Counted from the stretch's first letter, positions 17,125-26,901 are shown. The stretch is 64,000 nt of DNA from G963677085 sp963677085 (GCA_963677085.2 CAXXFH010000005.1:186001-250000); one strand, 5' to 3'. The notes: generated by a model from the sequence alone, not told the origin. A program made the numbers and translations.

Positions 17125-19176
17125 ATGCGCAAAACCATCTGTCTACTTGCCGTTGTATGTATTGTAGTGCTGCCGGCTTGGGCTCAGGCCAAGGACGTTT
17201 ACGTTTCAACGACTGGAAACGACTCGAACGCCGGCACACAGGAGGCACCGCTTGCTACGATTGAAAAGGCGGTCGAAACCATGCAAGGGGCCGGGCCGGG
17301 AACCATTTGGATCGGACCGGGTGAATACTATCTGTCGAAAGGCGTCGTTTTCGATGCAAAACACGGCGGTACGGCCGAACAGCCGTTGGTAATTCGCGGG
17401 ACAGAACCAGGCAAGACGAGATTGTCTGGTTCGCGCGTGGTTAAGGACTTTCGACCGATTTCGGCCGACGAGGCGAAGTCATTGATTTCGGATGAGGCCA
17501 AGCAAAAAGTCCTCGTGGCCGACTTAACGGCCCAAGAGTTTGCGCCGCTGGAAAAGATGCCCGAGCAGTTTCGCGCTCACGGTCGCGAGGAAGTGGTGTT
17601 CCAGGACGAACCGATGCAGTCGGCCCGTTGGCCCAACGACGACTTCGCCGTGTTTACCGAGGTGGTCGACGCCGGCGCCTCGAAGGTGACGCATTGGGTA
17701 CAGCGCGATGTCTATCGGCCCGGCTCGTTTAGGTTTCCCGGCGAACGTGCGAAGCTGTGGAACTTCGAGCGAGGCGTATGGCTTCACGGCTTCTGGTGTT
17801 GGGACTGGTGCGACGAAGTGCTGAAGGCCGCCACCTTCGACCCGGCCACGGGCGAGTTGCGGCTGGCGGTGAAGCATCACTATGGGATTGGCTTGCCCTG
17901 GGCCGACAAGGTGGGACGCCGCTTTTACGCCCTGCATGTTTTCGAGGAGCTAGACAGGCCGGGCGAATACTATCTCGATCGGCAGAACAACCGGCTCTAC
18001 TTCTGGCCACCCGCCGACGTGACGAAAACGCCCGTGCGGCTCACACTGTGCTCGAAACCGCTGATTCAGGCAAACGGGGTTTCGCATTTCGTCATCCGCG
18101 ATTTGACCATTGAAAACGGCCGTGGGCTCGGCGTGCAAATGAAAGGCTGCGAGCACAGCCGTGTCGAAGACTGCTTGGTGCGGAACCTGGGTGGATCGGG
18201 CGTGTCGCTTAGTGGTTCTGACGTGGGCGCCGTTCGTTGTGAAGTGGCACAGACGGCCGGCAGTGCAATCAGCATTTACGGCGGCGATCGCAAGACGCTG
18301 ACGCCGGGCGAGTGTTTTGTGGTTGGTTGTCACACGCATCACATGGGACGACTCGACTGGGGTGGTGGCCGCGGTATCATCGTTAACGGCTGTGGGAATC
18401 GTGCGGCCAACAACCTGATCCACGATGGCCCGACCGGTGGTGTCTCCTACGGCGGAAACGAACACCTGCTGGAGCTGAACGAGGTCCACGACGTATGTAT
18501 CCACTATTCCGACGTGGGTGTATTCTATACGGGGCGCGATTGGTCGAGCCGCGGAAACACTGTGCGGTGGAACTATATTCACAACATTACGAATCATCAC
18601 GGCGTCGGTTCGGCGGGAATTTACCTCGACGACTGCGATAGCGGCGACACGGTGATCGGGAACATCGTTTTCGACGGGATTGGCCGCGGGATATTACTGG
18701 GCGGGGGTCGCGATAATACGATTCGCGGGAACATCTTCATTGGGCTACCGATCGGCATCCATGTCGACGCCCGAGGGCCTAGAGGAATTACCCTCGATAA
18801 GCCGGGATCTTGGAACTTGCTCGCGAAATGTGAGAAGGTGGACTACCTTTCGCCACTTTGGCGCCAGCGCTACCCGCGACTTGCCAAGGTGATGGAAAAC
18901 GACCCCTTGTTGCCGATGGGTAATGTGATTCGCGACAACATCCTGATTGGCTGCGAGCGGCCATTTAGGTTGTCCAAGGATGTCGACCCGAAGTGGCTGG
19001 ACTGCGAGAACAACGCCGAGTGGCCTGCGGACGACTTCCCGTCGCTTCCGGTGGGCGGAGACGGTGCGAAACTCGATCTCGGACAGCTTCCGGCGATCTG
19101 GCAGAAGTTGCCCGGTTTCCAACCGATTCCGATCGAAAAGATCGGACTCAAAGGGCTGCCTGCGTCGGGTTCGTAA
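17125..19176 (+). CDS. Exported right-handed parallel beta-helix protein (polysaccharide-associated)
   Basis: 683 residues from the ATG with GGGAG 8 bases upstream. A Sec signal peptide (M-R-K-T-I-C-L-L-A-V-V, ending A-Q-A-K) precedes D-V-Y-V-S-T-T-G-N-D-S-N-A-G-T, the DUF1565-type N-terminal motif of beta-helix proteins. Repeated N-x-I-x-G-N type turns occur from residue 340 to 600, for example N-T-I-R-G-N-I-F-I-G. Such proteins bind or cleave uronate-type polysaccharides in the periplasm or outside the cell; a lyase or hydrolase activity cannot be proven from sequence. It ends only 23 bases from the convergent Gfo gene. Confidence 0.85.
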   Translation: MRKTICLLAVVCIVVLPAWAQAKDVYVSTTGNDSNAGTQEAPLATIEKAVETMQGAGPGTIWIGPGEYYLSKGVVFDAKHGGTAEQPLVIRGTEPGKTRLSGSRVVKDFRPISADEAKSLISDEAKQKVLVADLTAQEFAPLEKMPEQFRAHGREEVVFQDEPMQSARWPNDDFAVFTEVVDAGASKVTHWVQRDVYRPGSFRFPGERAKLWNFERGVWLHGFWCWDWCDEVLKAATFDPATGELRLAVKHHYGIGLPWADKVGRRFYALHVFEELDRPGEYYLDRQNNRLYFWPPADVTKTPVRLTLCSKPLIQANGVSHFVIRDLTIENGRGLGVQMKGCEHSRVEDCLVRNLGGSGVSLSGSDVGAVRCEVAQTAGSAISIYGGDRKTLTPGECFVVGCHTHHMGRLDWGGGRGIIVNGCGNRAANNLIHDGPTGGVSYGGNEHLLELNEVHDVCIHYSDVGVFYTGRDWSSRGNTVRWNYIHNITNHHGVGSAGIYLDDCDSGDTVIGNIVFDGIGRGILLGGGRDNTIRGNIFIGLPIGIHVDARGPRGITLDKPGSWNLLAKCEKVDYLSPLWRQRYPRLAKVMENDPLLPMGNVIRDNILIGCERPFRLSKDVDPKWLDCENNAEWPADDFPSLPVGGDGAKLDLGQLPAIWQKLPGFQPIPIEKIGLKGLPASGS

Positions 19177-19199
19177 ATCGGCGGGTGAACGAAGTCACG

Positions 19200-20402
19200 T
19201 TACTGGGTGTACTGCGGAATTTTCATCCACTCGCCGTCTTTCAGGGCCGATTGGTGGGCGACGATGCCGGCGACCGTCATGTTCAGCGCTTGGCAGATGT
19301 CGACCAGGGGGCGTCGGTCCTGAATGATGGCGGTAAGGAACTCATTGCACAGATAGCCGTGCGAACCACCGTGGCCGCCCGACTCGACTTCTGACGGCAA
19401 CGGCGGCCGCCGCAATTCGGGTAATTGTTTCGCTCTACGCCCAACATACTGCGTGCCAAACATTCCGCCGTATTGACCGCGCACACGGCCAACCTCGCCG
19501 GCGGTACCCCACGAATCCCAACTGACTGCCATGCGGGCCATGCCACCGTCGCTGGTGCGCATCTGGGCGATTTCCGTTCCGAACGGATTTTTATACCGGT
19601 TGTTGTCTGGGTGCAGACGCGGTTGAATGCTTGGCATTCCCAGGCATGATACTTCGGTGAAACTGCCGTTGGTGACACAGACGTAGTAGGCGTTGGAGTG
19701 AGTCGGATACCATTGCGGCGGTAGCCCGTCGCGCCATCCCTTGTAGGAGCCGCGGTTTCGATCGCCGAAGTGATAGTATTCTCCCTCGGCGTACATAAGC
19801 TTGCCGAAGGCGCCGGCCCGATAGGCCTGACGCATGGCATAACAGTCGGGCCGATAGGCGCTGGTTTCAAACATCATGTACTTCAAGCCCGTGGCGGCGT
19901 TGACCGCTTCGAAGAGCTTTTCGGCGTCGTCCAACGAGCCCCAAACTGCCGGCACGGCCACCGCAACGTGTTTGCCGTGCTTGAGCACTTCCATCGCGTG
20001 CCGGGCGTGACTCGGTGCATCGGTCGCGCAGAAAATGGCCTCGATCGTATCGTCCTTGACCATTTCCTCCAGCGAGGGATAGGTCTTTTCGCAACGGCAC
20101 GCCTTTGCCAAGCCACGGCAACGTTCGGGGATCAGATCGCTGACCGCTATCACTTCAACGTTGGGATGATTCTGGAAGGAAAACTGGGCACCGAATTGGC
20201 ACTGCCCAAAACCAACGATTCCCACGCGAATCTTGCGGTCGGAGAAGGGTTGCCATTTTCGCTCGGTTTGTGCGCTGGTGTTGACTTCGTCGAATCCCTG
20301 GATCGTTTCCGCCGCCCTGGTCGAACCAACACCGAAACCCAATGCGGCCGCGCCGAGACCGGCGTTTTTGAGGAAAGTACGTCGCGAGGAAGACTGTGGC
20401 AT
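19200..20402 (-). CDS. Gfo/Idh/MocA-like Tat protein lacking the usual catalytic Lys
   Basis: 400 residues with the Tat motif S-S-R-R-T-F-L-K-N-A and cleavage region S-T-R-A-A-E. The Rossmann motif is G-I-V-G-F-G-Q-C-Q-F-G. Where family members read G-K-H-V-x-C-E-K-P, this protein reads G-K-H-V-A-V-A-V-P (residues 143-151), so the Glu and Lys at 149-150 are Ala and Val. Later segments such as E-G-E-Y-Y-H and G-G-S-H-G-Y-L-C-N-E-F are well ordered and argue against decay. It may be a non-redox or altered-mechanism member. GGAG precedes the ATG. Confidence 0.85.
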   Translation of the reverse strand: MPQSSSRRTFLKNAGLGAAALGFGVGSTRAAETIQGFDEVNTSAQTERKWQPFSDRKIRVGIVGFGQCQFGAQFSFQNHPNVEVIAVSDLIPERCRGLAKACRCEKTYPSLEEMVKDDTIEAIFCATDAPSHARHAMEVLKHGKHVAVAVPAVWGSLDDAEKLFEAVNAATGLKYMMFETSAYRPDCYAMRQAYRAGAFGKLMYAEGEYYHFGDRNRGSYKGWRDGLPPQWYPTHSNAYYVCVTNGSFTEVSCLGMPSIQPRLHPDNNRYKNPFGTEIAQMRTSDGGMARMAVSWDSWGTAGEVGRVRGQYGGMFGTQYVGRRAKQLPELRRPPLPSEVESGGHGGSHGYLCNEFLTAIIQDRRPLVDICQALNMTVAGIVAHQSALKDGEWMKIPQYTQ

Positions 20403-20510
20403 GGTAGTTTCTCCGTACAGCGTCTTGTCAAGGAAAGGTACTTGCCAGTTACGTTACACCTTGAAAATTGGGCTCCCGGGGAGCGTCCTCCGTTCTTTCG
20501 ATACGCGAAA

Positions 20511-20745
20511 GTCAATTACTCAAACTGAAAAGAATTCTGACCTTGGAGCCGCAGAAAGACGCAAATAAACGCAGATAGCAGGGGCGCCAGCATCGAACGG
20601 ACTATCTGGCATGAGAGACTATTGAGAAGCATCGTCTTCACAGCATGATCCATCCGAACAATCCACGTTTTCAAGTCGTTTTCGTCATCTGCGTGTATCT
20701 GTATTTATCTGCGGCTTCCTTCTGTCTTTCTGTTTGAGTCAATTA
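20511..20745. repeat. 235-bp segment bounded by long imperfect inverted repeats
   Basis: The left arm (20511-20577) includes AGCCGCAGAAAGACGCAAAT, and the right arm (20687-20745) includes ATCTGCGTGTATCTGTATTT and TTTATCTGCGGCTTCC; they pair imperfectly over about 60 bases. Both arms also share a GTTTGAGT(C)AATT type outer part. The right arm overlaps the stop codon of the GntR gene. It could be a MITE-like insertion or a large terminator hairpin. Confidence 0.55.
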
Positions 20746-21950
20746 AATTCACGCTTCAACACTTTCACCGAATTGCCTTCGATCATGTGACAAGGTAAAG
20801 CAGTTGCTGCGGCAACCGAACGTCCTTCAGCCAGTGATCGGGCCATGGCGGCGACGGTGCGACCAATCTCGTGCAGGGGCAACTCGATTGTTGTTACCCG
20901 AACGCCGCCCATGCGAGCCTCGTTTCGAGGGTCTGGGTCGAAAGCAATCACCGAAAGGTCATCTGGCACGCGAATTTTCCGCGAAGTGGTCAGCCACTGC
21001 ATATTAGCGGCGGATTGTCCACCGCCAAAAATCAAGGCCGTCGGATGTTTGTCGGCAATAAACGCTTCAAGCATGCGTGCCGACTCCTCGTTTGGTTCGT
21101 TCGACAACCATAAGGTAAGGCCCGTGTCATAAGTCATCCCACATTCGATCGTTCCACGGCGATAGCCTTCTTGTCGGTCAAAAACCCACCACCCGTGGTT
21201 TGTCACCGCGGCCTGTACAAAACCGATTCGGCGGTGGCCTTTTTCGAAAAGGTATCGAACGGCTCTGGCGGCTGCTTCGATACTGTCCTCGTAGACATTG
21301 GGAATTTCCAGCTCTGGCACGCGTACCGAGGCCGCGATGCACGGAATCCGTTCTCGCTGTGCTTGGCCGATGACCGTTGCATGGGCCAGCGGAGGGCCAA
21401 AACAGACGAGCACGTCGGGCCGGTGGCGACGCAATCGTTCGGACAGTTCGTCGGAGCGAATCATGTGGCTGCCCAACAGCTCCAACGAAAGATGCTCTTC
21501 GATAGCTGCCGAGTCGATGCCATGTAAGAACGGCGCTACGAACCAGTTCGCCAGGGGCATCGATCCAACGCTTCCTACCACGGCGGCCAAGCGAAGCAAT
21601 TGCCGTTCATTGCGGTGGTCGGGCGACGTGGTTGCATCGAAGGAAGCTACCTTGTCGGCGTTCGGATTGGACGGTGCATTCTGGCGTTGTTGTTTTGCCA
21701 TGACCAGTCGCGGCCCGACAAAGGTGCCGACGCCGCCGCGGCGCTCGATCCAACCTTCCTGCTGTAGCAGCGATAGCGCCCGGCGAATTGTCTCGCGACT
21801 TCGGCCCGTCGCTTCCATGACCTCGCGGTCAGAGAGGAAGCGGTCGCCGATCGAAAAATTGCCGTTGAGCAAGAACTCGATTAGGTGTGGCCGCAATGCT
21901 TCGGCCACGCGATATTTCGGAAGATCGGCAGGCACGGAAAACAAGGGCAT
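20739..21950 (-). CDS. GntR-type repressor with LacI-like sugar-binding domain (AraR-like architecture)
   Basis: 403 residues from the M-P-L-F start; a longer frame begins at 21983. Residues 10-85 form a GntR winged helix, with D-R-F-L-S-D-R-E-V-M-E-A-T-G-R-S-R-E-T-I-R and G-V-G-T-F-V-G-P. From about residue 115 to the end is a LacI/GalR-type periplasmic-binding fold with Y-L-F-E-K-G-H-R-R-I-G-F-V and L-S-V-I-A-F-D. This combination is known from AraR of Bacillus, a sugar-responsive repressor. The effector is presumably a sugar. Two similar operator-like repeats lie at its start and about 140 bases upstream, suggesting autorepression. Confidence 0.87.
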   Translation of the reverse strand: MPLFSVPADLPKYRVAEALRPHLIEFLLNGNFSIGDRFLSDREVMEATGRSRETIRRALSLLQQEGWIERRGGVGTFVGPRLVMAKQQRQNAPSNPNADKVASFDATTSPDHRNERQLLRLAAVVGSVGSMPLANWFVAPFLHGIDSAAIEEHLSLELLGSHMIRSDELSERLRRHRPDVLVCFGPPLAHATVIGQAQRERIPCIAASVRVPELEIPNVYEDSIEAAARAVRYLFEKGHRRIGFVQAAVTNHGWWVFDRQEGYRRGTIECGMTYDTGLTLWLSNEPNEESARMLEAFIADKHPTALIFGGGQSAANMQWLTTSRKIRVPDDLSVIAFDPDPRNEARMGGVRVTTIELPLHEIGRTVAAMARSLAEGRSVAAATALPCHMIEGNSVKVLKREFN

Positions 21951-21979
21951 GTCTAAGTTATTCTCTCGGAAGTTAGACA
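21950..21979. promoter_or_regulatory. Operator-like inverted repeat at the GntR/LacI gene start (site 1)
   Basis: TGTCTAA (21950-21956) and TTAGACA (21973-21979) form a perfect 7-bp inverted repeat overlapping the chosen start codon. The left half, CATGTCTAAGTTAT, is repeated exactly at 22088-22101. This fits an autoregulatory operator of the GntR-type repressor. Confidence 0.55.
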
Positions 21980-22089
21980 ACATTTATTGCGTGCAGCACG
22001 TGTGTCATCGGAATGTGGGTGCAATTATGGCATATAGCGAGTGTTGCTGCAACACTTCGGTTGGTTTTTTGGCGATCGCGAGTAGTACA

Positions 22090-22118
22090 TGTCTAAGTTA
22101 TGCGCTGGCAGTTAGTGC
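22090..22118. promoter_or_regulatory. Operator-like repeat upstream of the GntR/LacI gene (site 2)
   Basis: CTAAGTTAT followed after a short spacer by CAGTTAG has the same layout as site 1, with 14 identical bases in the left half. The 140-base spacing would allow looping. The surrounding gap 21984-22356 shows no gene. Confidence 0.5.
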
Positions 22119-22159
22119 GTCGCGCTGTGAAACTTAGCGGTGGGGGATAGCGGTGGCTC

Positions 22160-22191
22160 GTTTGCCACTGACGAAGCAAGAGCAGGCAAAC
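22160..22191. repeat. REP-like palindrome, family 4
   Basis: GTTTGCC (22160-22166) pairs with GGCAAAC (22185-22191); the middle reads ACTGACGAAGCAAGAGCA. A related hairpin with TTGTC/GACAA arms and a similar middle is at 35623-35654. Confidence 0.5.
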
Positions 22192-22356
22192 TGCACGGCA
22201 CCCATAGACCCGCCGGCGGCGAGATGATGGCGTGCTGTTCCTGGTACATCGAGGGCGCGGGTGCTGTCTTACCGCACTCGTTTGAAAAGAGCGCGATCGC
22301 GTTACGTGCGAACGCGGCATGCATCGCAACGTGACGCGTGTGCGTTTTCCGCCGGC

Positions 22357-23184
22357 TTACGGCTGGAAGTTTTTGCGGAACTGGTAGTGCTCGTTGCGGT
22401 GATCGAAATCCAAATCAGTCAGGCCGACATTGGTCTGCACGTTGAGGTAGGTATATTCTTCGATGAGTTGTGGGGGACCGCCCTGCTGCTTGGGCCAGTC
22501 GTAAGAGGCAAAACGGACTGGAAGTTGGACTTCGTCGTCGATGAAAATTCGCGCCACATGGTACCGATATTGGCTCCGCTGGAGAGGATGTCGGACCTCA
22601 ATGACCGTGCATTGCCGGTTGTCGATCTTGGCACCGCGATAGTAGTTGACTTCACATTCTCGGCCGTCGTACTGCAACTCTTCCTGGCCCACATCGAGCA
22701 GACGCGTGATAAGATTTTTCATGCCTACGTCGGTGATCGGGTAATGGCTCTCGCGTAGCGCGATATCGGCCGTGGGTTCCAATGCGGCCGTTACATAAGC
22801 AAAACGGTCTCCTCCGCGTCGCACGATCATTTTCCCGTTGTTGCGGCCTCGGACGTAGACCACCTCGCGCCCTTTGACGTCGTTGGGGGCGAGAAACCGC
22901 AGGTAGACGGAAAAGGGCGTTACGACGTGTCCCCCACGCACCGTTTCCTGGCGCAGCTTGACGTCGATGTACTCGTGGTCGGACAAAACACCATTGATGC
23001 GTTCGCGTTTAACAAGCGTGCAGGTATAGTCGCGGACTTGGTCGTCGAGAAGCTTTAGGCGTTCCGTGGCGACCTTGACCACCGGCAGCAGGGGATGGTC
23101 TCTGCTTAGTTCGGCGGCCGGGGCACGCAGAGTCCCGAGTGCGAGACAAACGAGACCGATGCTACAGATTATGTATTGCCTCAT
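22357..23184 (-). CDS. DUF1571 family exported protein
   Basis: 275 residues from M-R-Q-Y-I-I-C, with a Sec signal peptide ending A-P-A-A-E. Family pattern: D-Y-T-C-T-L-V-K-R-E-R-I-N-G near residue 50, Y-L-R-F-L-A-P-N-D-V-K-G-R-E-V-V-Y-V and, towards the end, P-V-R-F-A-S-Y-D-W-P. DUF1571 proteins are common in planctomycetes, exported, and resemble outer-membrane lipoprotein-sorting folds; no activity is established. The upstream frame adds 44 residues without signal-like character and was not used. It is likely a single gene. Confidence 0.85.
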   Translation of the reverse strand: MRQYIICSIGLVCLALGTLRAPAAELSRDHPLLPVVKVATERLKLLDDQVRDYTCTLVKRERINGVLSDHEYIDVKLRQETVRGGHVVTPFSVYLRFLAPNDVKGREVVYVRGRNNGKMIVRRGGDRFAYVTAALEPTADIALRESHYPITDVGMKNLITRLLDVGQEELQYDGRECEVNYYRGAKIDNRQCTVIEVRHPLQRSQYRYHVARIFIDDEVQLPVRFASYDWPKQQGGPPQLIEEYTYLNVQTNVGLTDLDFDHRNEHYQFRKNFQP

Positions 23185-23806
23185 GCTATGGCTTTCCTTA
23201 GACGGCAACTGTATCGCATTGGAAGTGGCGGTGAAGTGGTTTGGTTTCAGCCGTGCGGCCGCCCCGATGATCAACCGGGATTGGTTAGTTCGCTCGGCTA
23301 GCGAAGGCCGCACCAAACGATGAGTAGCCGAGGAGATTGTCCTTGGATCCGGTTCATCCTTCGGTCAGCCAAACACTTCCCTCTTTCCCGTTTCCCGCCA
23401 ACAGGCCCCTTCGTGGCCTCTGTCTATAGCGCGGGGGTACGGAACCCCGCAGGTCAGACTCCCTCGTCGAACCTACGCAATTATTCCACCCATATTACGG
23501 GGCATCCAGTCTTCCGGCCTAAGCGAACCGTGATTTCCCGGTGCGGCGTCCCTACGTTCCGCAGGGTCGGCGTATCTGTTGTCGCCGGTATTTTCCCGAA
23601 GACGTTGGCAGAATGCCCTATTCGGCGGGGAAAAAGCGGATTGGCGCCGCCGTAGACTGCCCTGCTGCGGTCGTTTCGTTTGAGATGCTGGTGTCGGGAA
23701 ATCTCGTTACACGACGTCAAAAATGTCTTCGGTAGCGCGATGCAGACACTTCCGTTCCCGCGTCAAATGCCGGCCGATCGTGGGGCGCATGGTTTCAGGA
23801 CGGGGT
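23185..23806. other. Intergenic region, no gene supported
   Basis: About 620 bases. Frames in it lack protein motifs. A G/C hairpin GCGGGG/CCCCGC lies near 23431-23450. I see nothing else that can be named. Confidence 0.35.
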
Positions 23807-26713
23807 CTATTCGTCGTAGGCCCTGATTTCAAACACCCGCGCCGAGGGGCTGCCGTTGGTGGCCAACACGGTCAGGCGGAGTTGCGATGCGGTAACCGGC
23901 GCGAAGCGATGTATACGGCGGCGCTGGAAATTTGCCGCAACGGAAACAAGCTTTTGCCATCGAGTACGGTCGTGGTACGAAAGTTCGTAGTCGCGAACGC
24001 ATTGAGGAACCAACGCCGCGGTGTGGTGAGAGGCATTCATGTCGGTGTCAAACGTGAGGTACACGGTGTTGAGTTGCACGGGCTCGGGAAAGCGCAACGC
24101 GACCCATTGGGGCATCGATTGCTTTGGATCGGATGCCCAGAGGTTGGTCTTGTTGCCAACACCGCGTGTAGTTCCGTTGGTGATGTTTTGAACGTGGTAG
24201 TCGACTTCGATTGCCAGCGAGGGCTTGGTGGCGAAGGCATATTGTTGGCCGTTGTGTACTTGCCACACGCGGCCCTTGCCGCCGCCGTAGGCTCGGCAGG
24301 AGCCAATCGGCGCGGCGCTCATCAATCGCCACGAGATACCGGCGGTCTTCGGCAGCCAGACCCAAGCGAAATGTTTGTCAAGGGTGCAGGCCGTCTTGAA
24401 TTCCACCCAGGTCTCGCGCTGGGCAGGCACAAGTGCTTCGACTGCAATAACATCGTCTTCGGCCGAGAAATCTCCCGAGGCGTCGGCCTCTCGCACATGC
24501 AACGTTATGGGCGTTGCCTCGGTTCGGTCCGACGACAGCAGCAGAGAAACCGACTCCAATCGTTCGTTAACCCCTCGCGGAAACATGACTGCGCGGGAGA
24601 GGTTCAACGGATGGAGTTTTTCGCGGCGGACGTTTTTGCGGTCGAAAAACAGGTGATGTCCCGTACTCGACGCGGTGAGCCTGGCGCTACGCGCTAAGTC
24701 ACGTGGGTCCTCGTTGCGAATCTCGGGGATATATTGGTCGTGTTTCAGCAGGATTTGTTGGAATTCGGCAATGCGTTGACGTTGCAAATCGCGCGGCGTC
24801 GCTTTGTCGTGTGCACAAAGGGCCGCGGCGGTTCCGGCCGCTTGTCCCAGGGCAGCCAATGTACCTTGGACACGGACTGTTCCTAACGCGATATGCGTGA
24901 CACTCACATTGCGTCCGGCGAAGAGAAGATTGTCGATATTCACCGAATACAAGCAGCGGAACGGAATGGTGTATAGCGGTACGCGGGGATCGCAATGGAA
25001 CGGGCCCTCCTTGCCAGAATATATTCCTCGCGCGTGATGTACGTCGAGCGGCCATCCTCCGTACGAAATCCGGTCGGCAAATATTTTCCCTTCTTGTACG
25101 TCGTTTTGCGTAAGGAGGTAATCACCGACCAAACGTCGCGATTCACGTTTGGCGTCGGTAATTGGTACGTAGGTCAGGGCATAATTGATCGCAGAATGGC
25201 GATGGAGCGAATAGTTTTTGATGTAGTCCCAGTACCCGTAGGTGATGCGGAGAAGCTCGTCGCGGGCCTTTTCGGGATGGGTCAGATCGTTGAGTTCACC
25301 TTGATGCTCCAGCCACCACTGTCCGCCTGCGAATCCGCGTGGGCTACGGCCGAACTCGTCGGGCGGAGGAAGCTCGGCGGCCCAGGCCGGCGGCCGATAG
25401 GAGATAGGCTTGCCGAGGTTTGTTGCCCGATACGACAACGCCCGAATTCCCATCAGGCAGCCGCTCATCGTGATGTCGTCGGCCGTTGCGGGGGCTAGGT
25501 CTTCGGCAAATTCCTCACGCGACTCGCGTCCAAACCGGTATTGGGCTCCTGCAAAATACCCCAGCCAACCGTCGCCGGTGCAGTCGACGAATTGTTTGCC
25601 CCGATAGGTGGTGATTTGGCCGGTGAGGGTGTCGACGGCTTTTACACCGCCGATTTGCCGGTCGGAATTCATGTCGGCCGAAAAGACATGGCGGTTGAGA
25701 AAGACAGTCAGATTCTTTTCCTTCTCGGCCAGGAGTCGAAAGGGTTCGCTCATCTTGGGATAATCGAAGCGCGCCTTGATGCGGCCTGCTTCTTCGATGA
25801 TTCCGCTTTCTCGGGCGTTCGACTGCCCGCTCCCTGCACCGCAGATAGGAACCCCAAGCTCCACGCTGGCGTTGCCACCCAATACGGGACGGTTTTGGAT
25901 GAGCGCGGTCGTAGCGCCCATTCGTGCCGAAGCAATGGCTGCACAGCAACCGGCAGCACCGGCGCCGACGACGACCACATCGTATTCACCTTCTGGCGTC
26001 GGTTCAAGTGAAAGTCCGGTGAGGCGTGCCCGTTCTTTGCACAACGCGTCACGTTCATTGGGTGGTGTGTAGCGAAGGTTGGTCGTTAAAATCAATGCAT
26101 CGCATCGGCCGTAATAGCCGGTCAGATCGTGAATCGCGAGCGAGGTGTTACCCTGCGGCAATTCAAACACTCCACCGCGCTGCCAAAGCCACGCTTCACT
26201 CTCCGCGGCACCGAAAACGTGTGACGATTCGGTGTCGCCGATTCGCACGGTAAACTTTCCAGGGCTGTAGTCCTTCAGCCAGTTTTTGGAACGCACCCAA
26301 AGCTGGTAACGGCCGGCCTTCGGGATGTCGAGCCGCAAGGTGGCATCGTCCACTGGGTTACCAACGCTGGCGGCGATCAGGTAGGATGAACCCATCCGAT
26401 GCACGAACTGACTGTCGAGGGTCCAACCGCCGTAGTTGTCGAAATCTTCGGCGTCGATCCACAGAAACCCCTCCTCAATCATGCAAATCTCGCGTGTGGG
26501 TTTCTTCAAGGGCAATCTGTGGTTGTCCTGCGCGGAGGTGTCCTGCCTAGGGCGTTGCGCGGTTTCGTCGAAAGCAGATGCGGTCACTGCATCGGTAGGC
26601 GTCTGCGTCTCACTTGGTGGAGTTGCATGGCTGGGGATTACCGCGCCAACGATCAAGAAGGTTGCCCATAGTATTTCGTTATTGCTGAAAACGCGACAGT
26701 AGTTGTTCGACAT
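23807..26713 (-). CDS. Large exported FAD-dependent oxidoreductase (FAD_oxidored type)
   Basis: 968 residues from M-S-N-N-Y-C, with a signal peptide ending P-S-H-A. Residues 80-215 form a beta-sandwich-like domain. The FAD module starts at E-Y-D-V-V-V-V-G-A-G-A-A-G-C-C-A-A (about 240), followed by N-R-P-V-L-G-G-N-A-S-V-E-L and V-D-C-T-G-D-G-W-L-G, and closes with L-L-F-A-G-R-N-V-S. The last 300 residues look like one or two beta-rich carbohydrate-binding modules. Relatives act on sugars in polysaccharide-use clusters of Planctomycetes and Bacteroidetes. It should act in the periplasm or be secreted; the substrate is unknown. Confidence 0.85.
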   Translation of the reverse strand: MSNNYCRVFSNNEILWATFLIVGAVIPSHATPPSETQTPTDAVTASAFDETAQRPRQDTSAQDNHRLPLKKPTREICMIEEGFLWIDAEDFDNYGGWTLDSQFVHRMGSSYLIAASVGNPVDDATLRLDIPKAGRYQLWVRSKNWLKDYSPGKFTVRIGDTESSHVFGAAESEAWLWQRGGVFELPQGNTSLAIHDLTGYYGRCDALILTTNLRYTPPNERDALCKERARLTGLSLEPTPEGEYDVVVVGAGAAGCCAAIASARMGATTALIQNRPVLGGNASVELGVPICGAGSGQSNARESGIIEEAGRIKARFDYPKMSEPFRLLAEKEKNLTVFLNRHVFSADMNSDRQIGGVKAVDTLTGQITTYRGKQFVDCTGDGWLGYFAGAQYRFGRESREEFAEDLAPATADDITMSGCLMGIRALSYRATNLGKPISYRPPAWAAELPPPDEFGRSPRGFAGGQWWLEHQGELNDLTHPEKARDELLRITYGYWDYIKNYSLHRHSAINYALTYVPITDAKRESRRLVGDYLLTQNDVQEGKIFADRISYGGWPLDVHHARGIYSGKEGPFHCDPRVPLYTIPFRCLYSVNIDNLLFAGRNVSVTHIALGTVRVQGTLAALGQAAGTAAALCAHDKATPRDLQRQRIAEFQQILLKHDQYIPEIRNEDPRDLARSARLTASSTGHHLFFDRKNVRREKLHPLNLSRAVMFPRGVNERLESVSLLLSSDRTEATPITLHVREADASGDFSAEDDVIAVEALVPAQRETWVEFKTACTLDKHFAWVWLPKTAGISWRLMSAAPIGSCRAYGGGKGRVWQVHNGQQYAFATKPSLAIEVDYHVQNITNGTTRGVGNKTNLWASDPKQSMPQWVALRFPEPVQLNTVYLTFDTDMNASHHTAALVPQCVRDYELSYHDRTRWQKLVSVAANFQRRRIHRFAPVTASQLRLTVLATNGSPSARVFEIRAYDE

Positions 26714-26901
26714 CGGTAAGTAGCCCCAAAGTGAACCGTTATTGGTGTGCAATACAGGGAAGCAGGCGACAAATGCGCATTACGCAATGTAAACGTTCGA
26801 CGCCGGCCTGTCCAGAAAACGACGCAAGAGAATTGCGAAGTCGGAGGCGGGGCAAGTTTCCCCCCTGATTCTCGCGCTGCAGCGTGGAAACCCAAGGGTC
26901 G

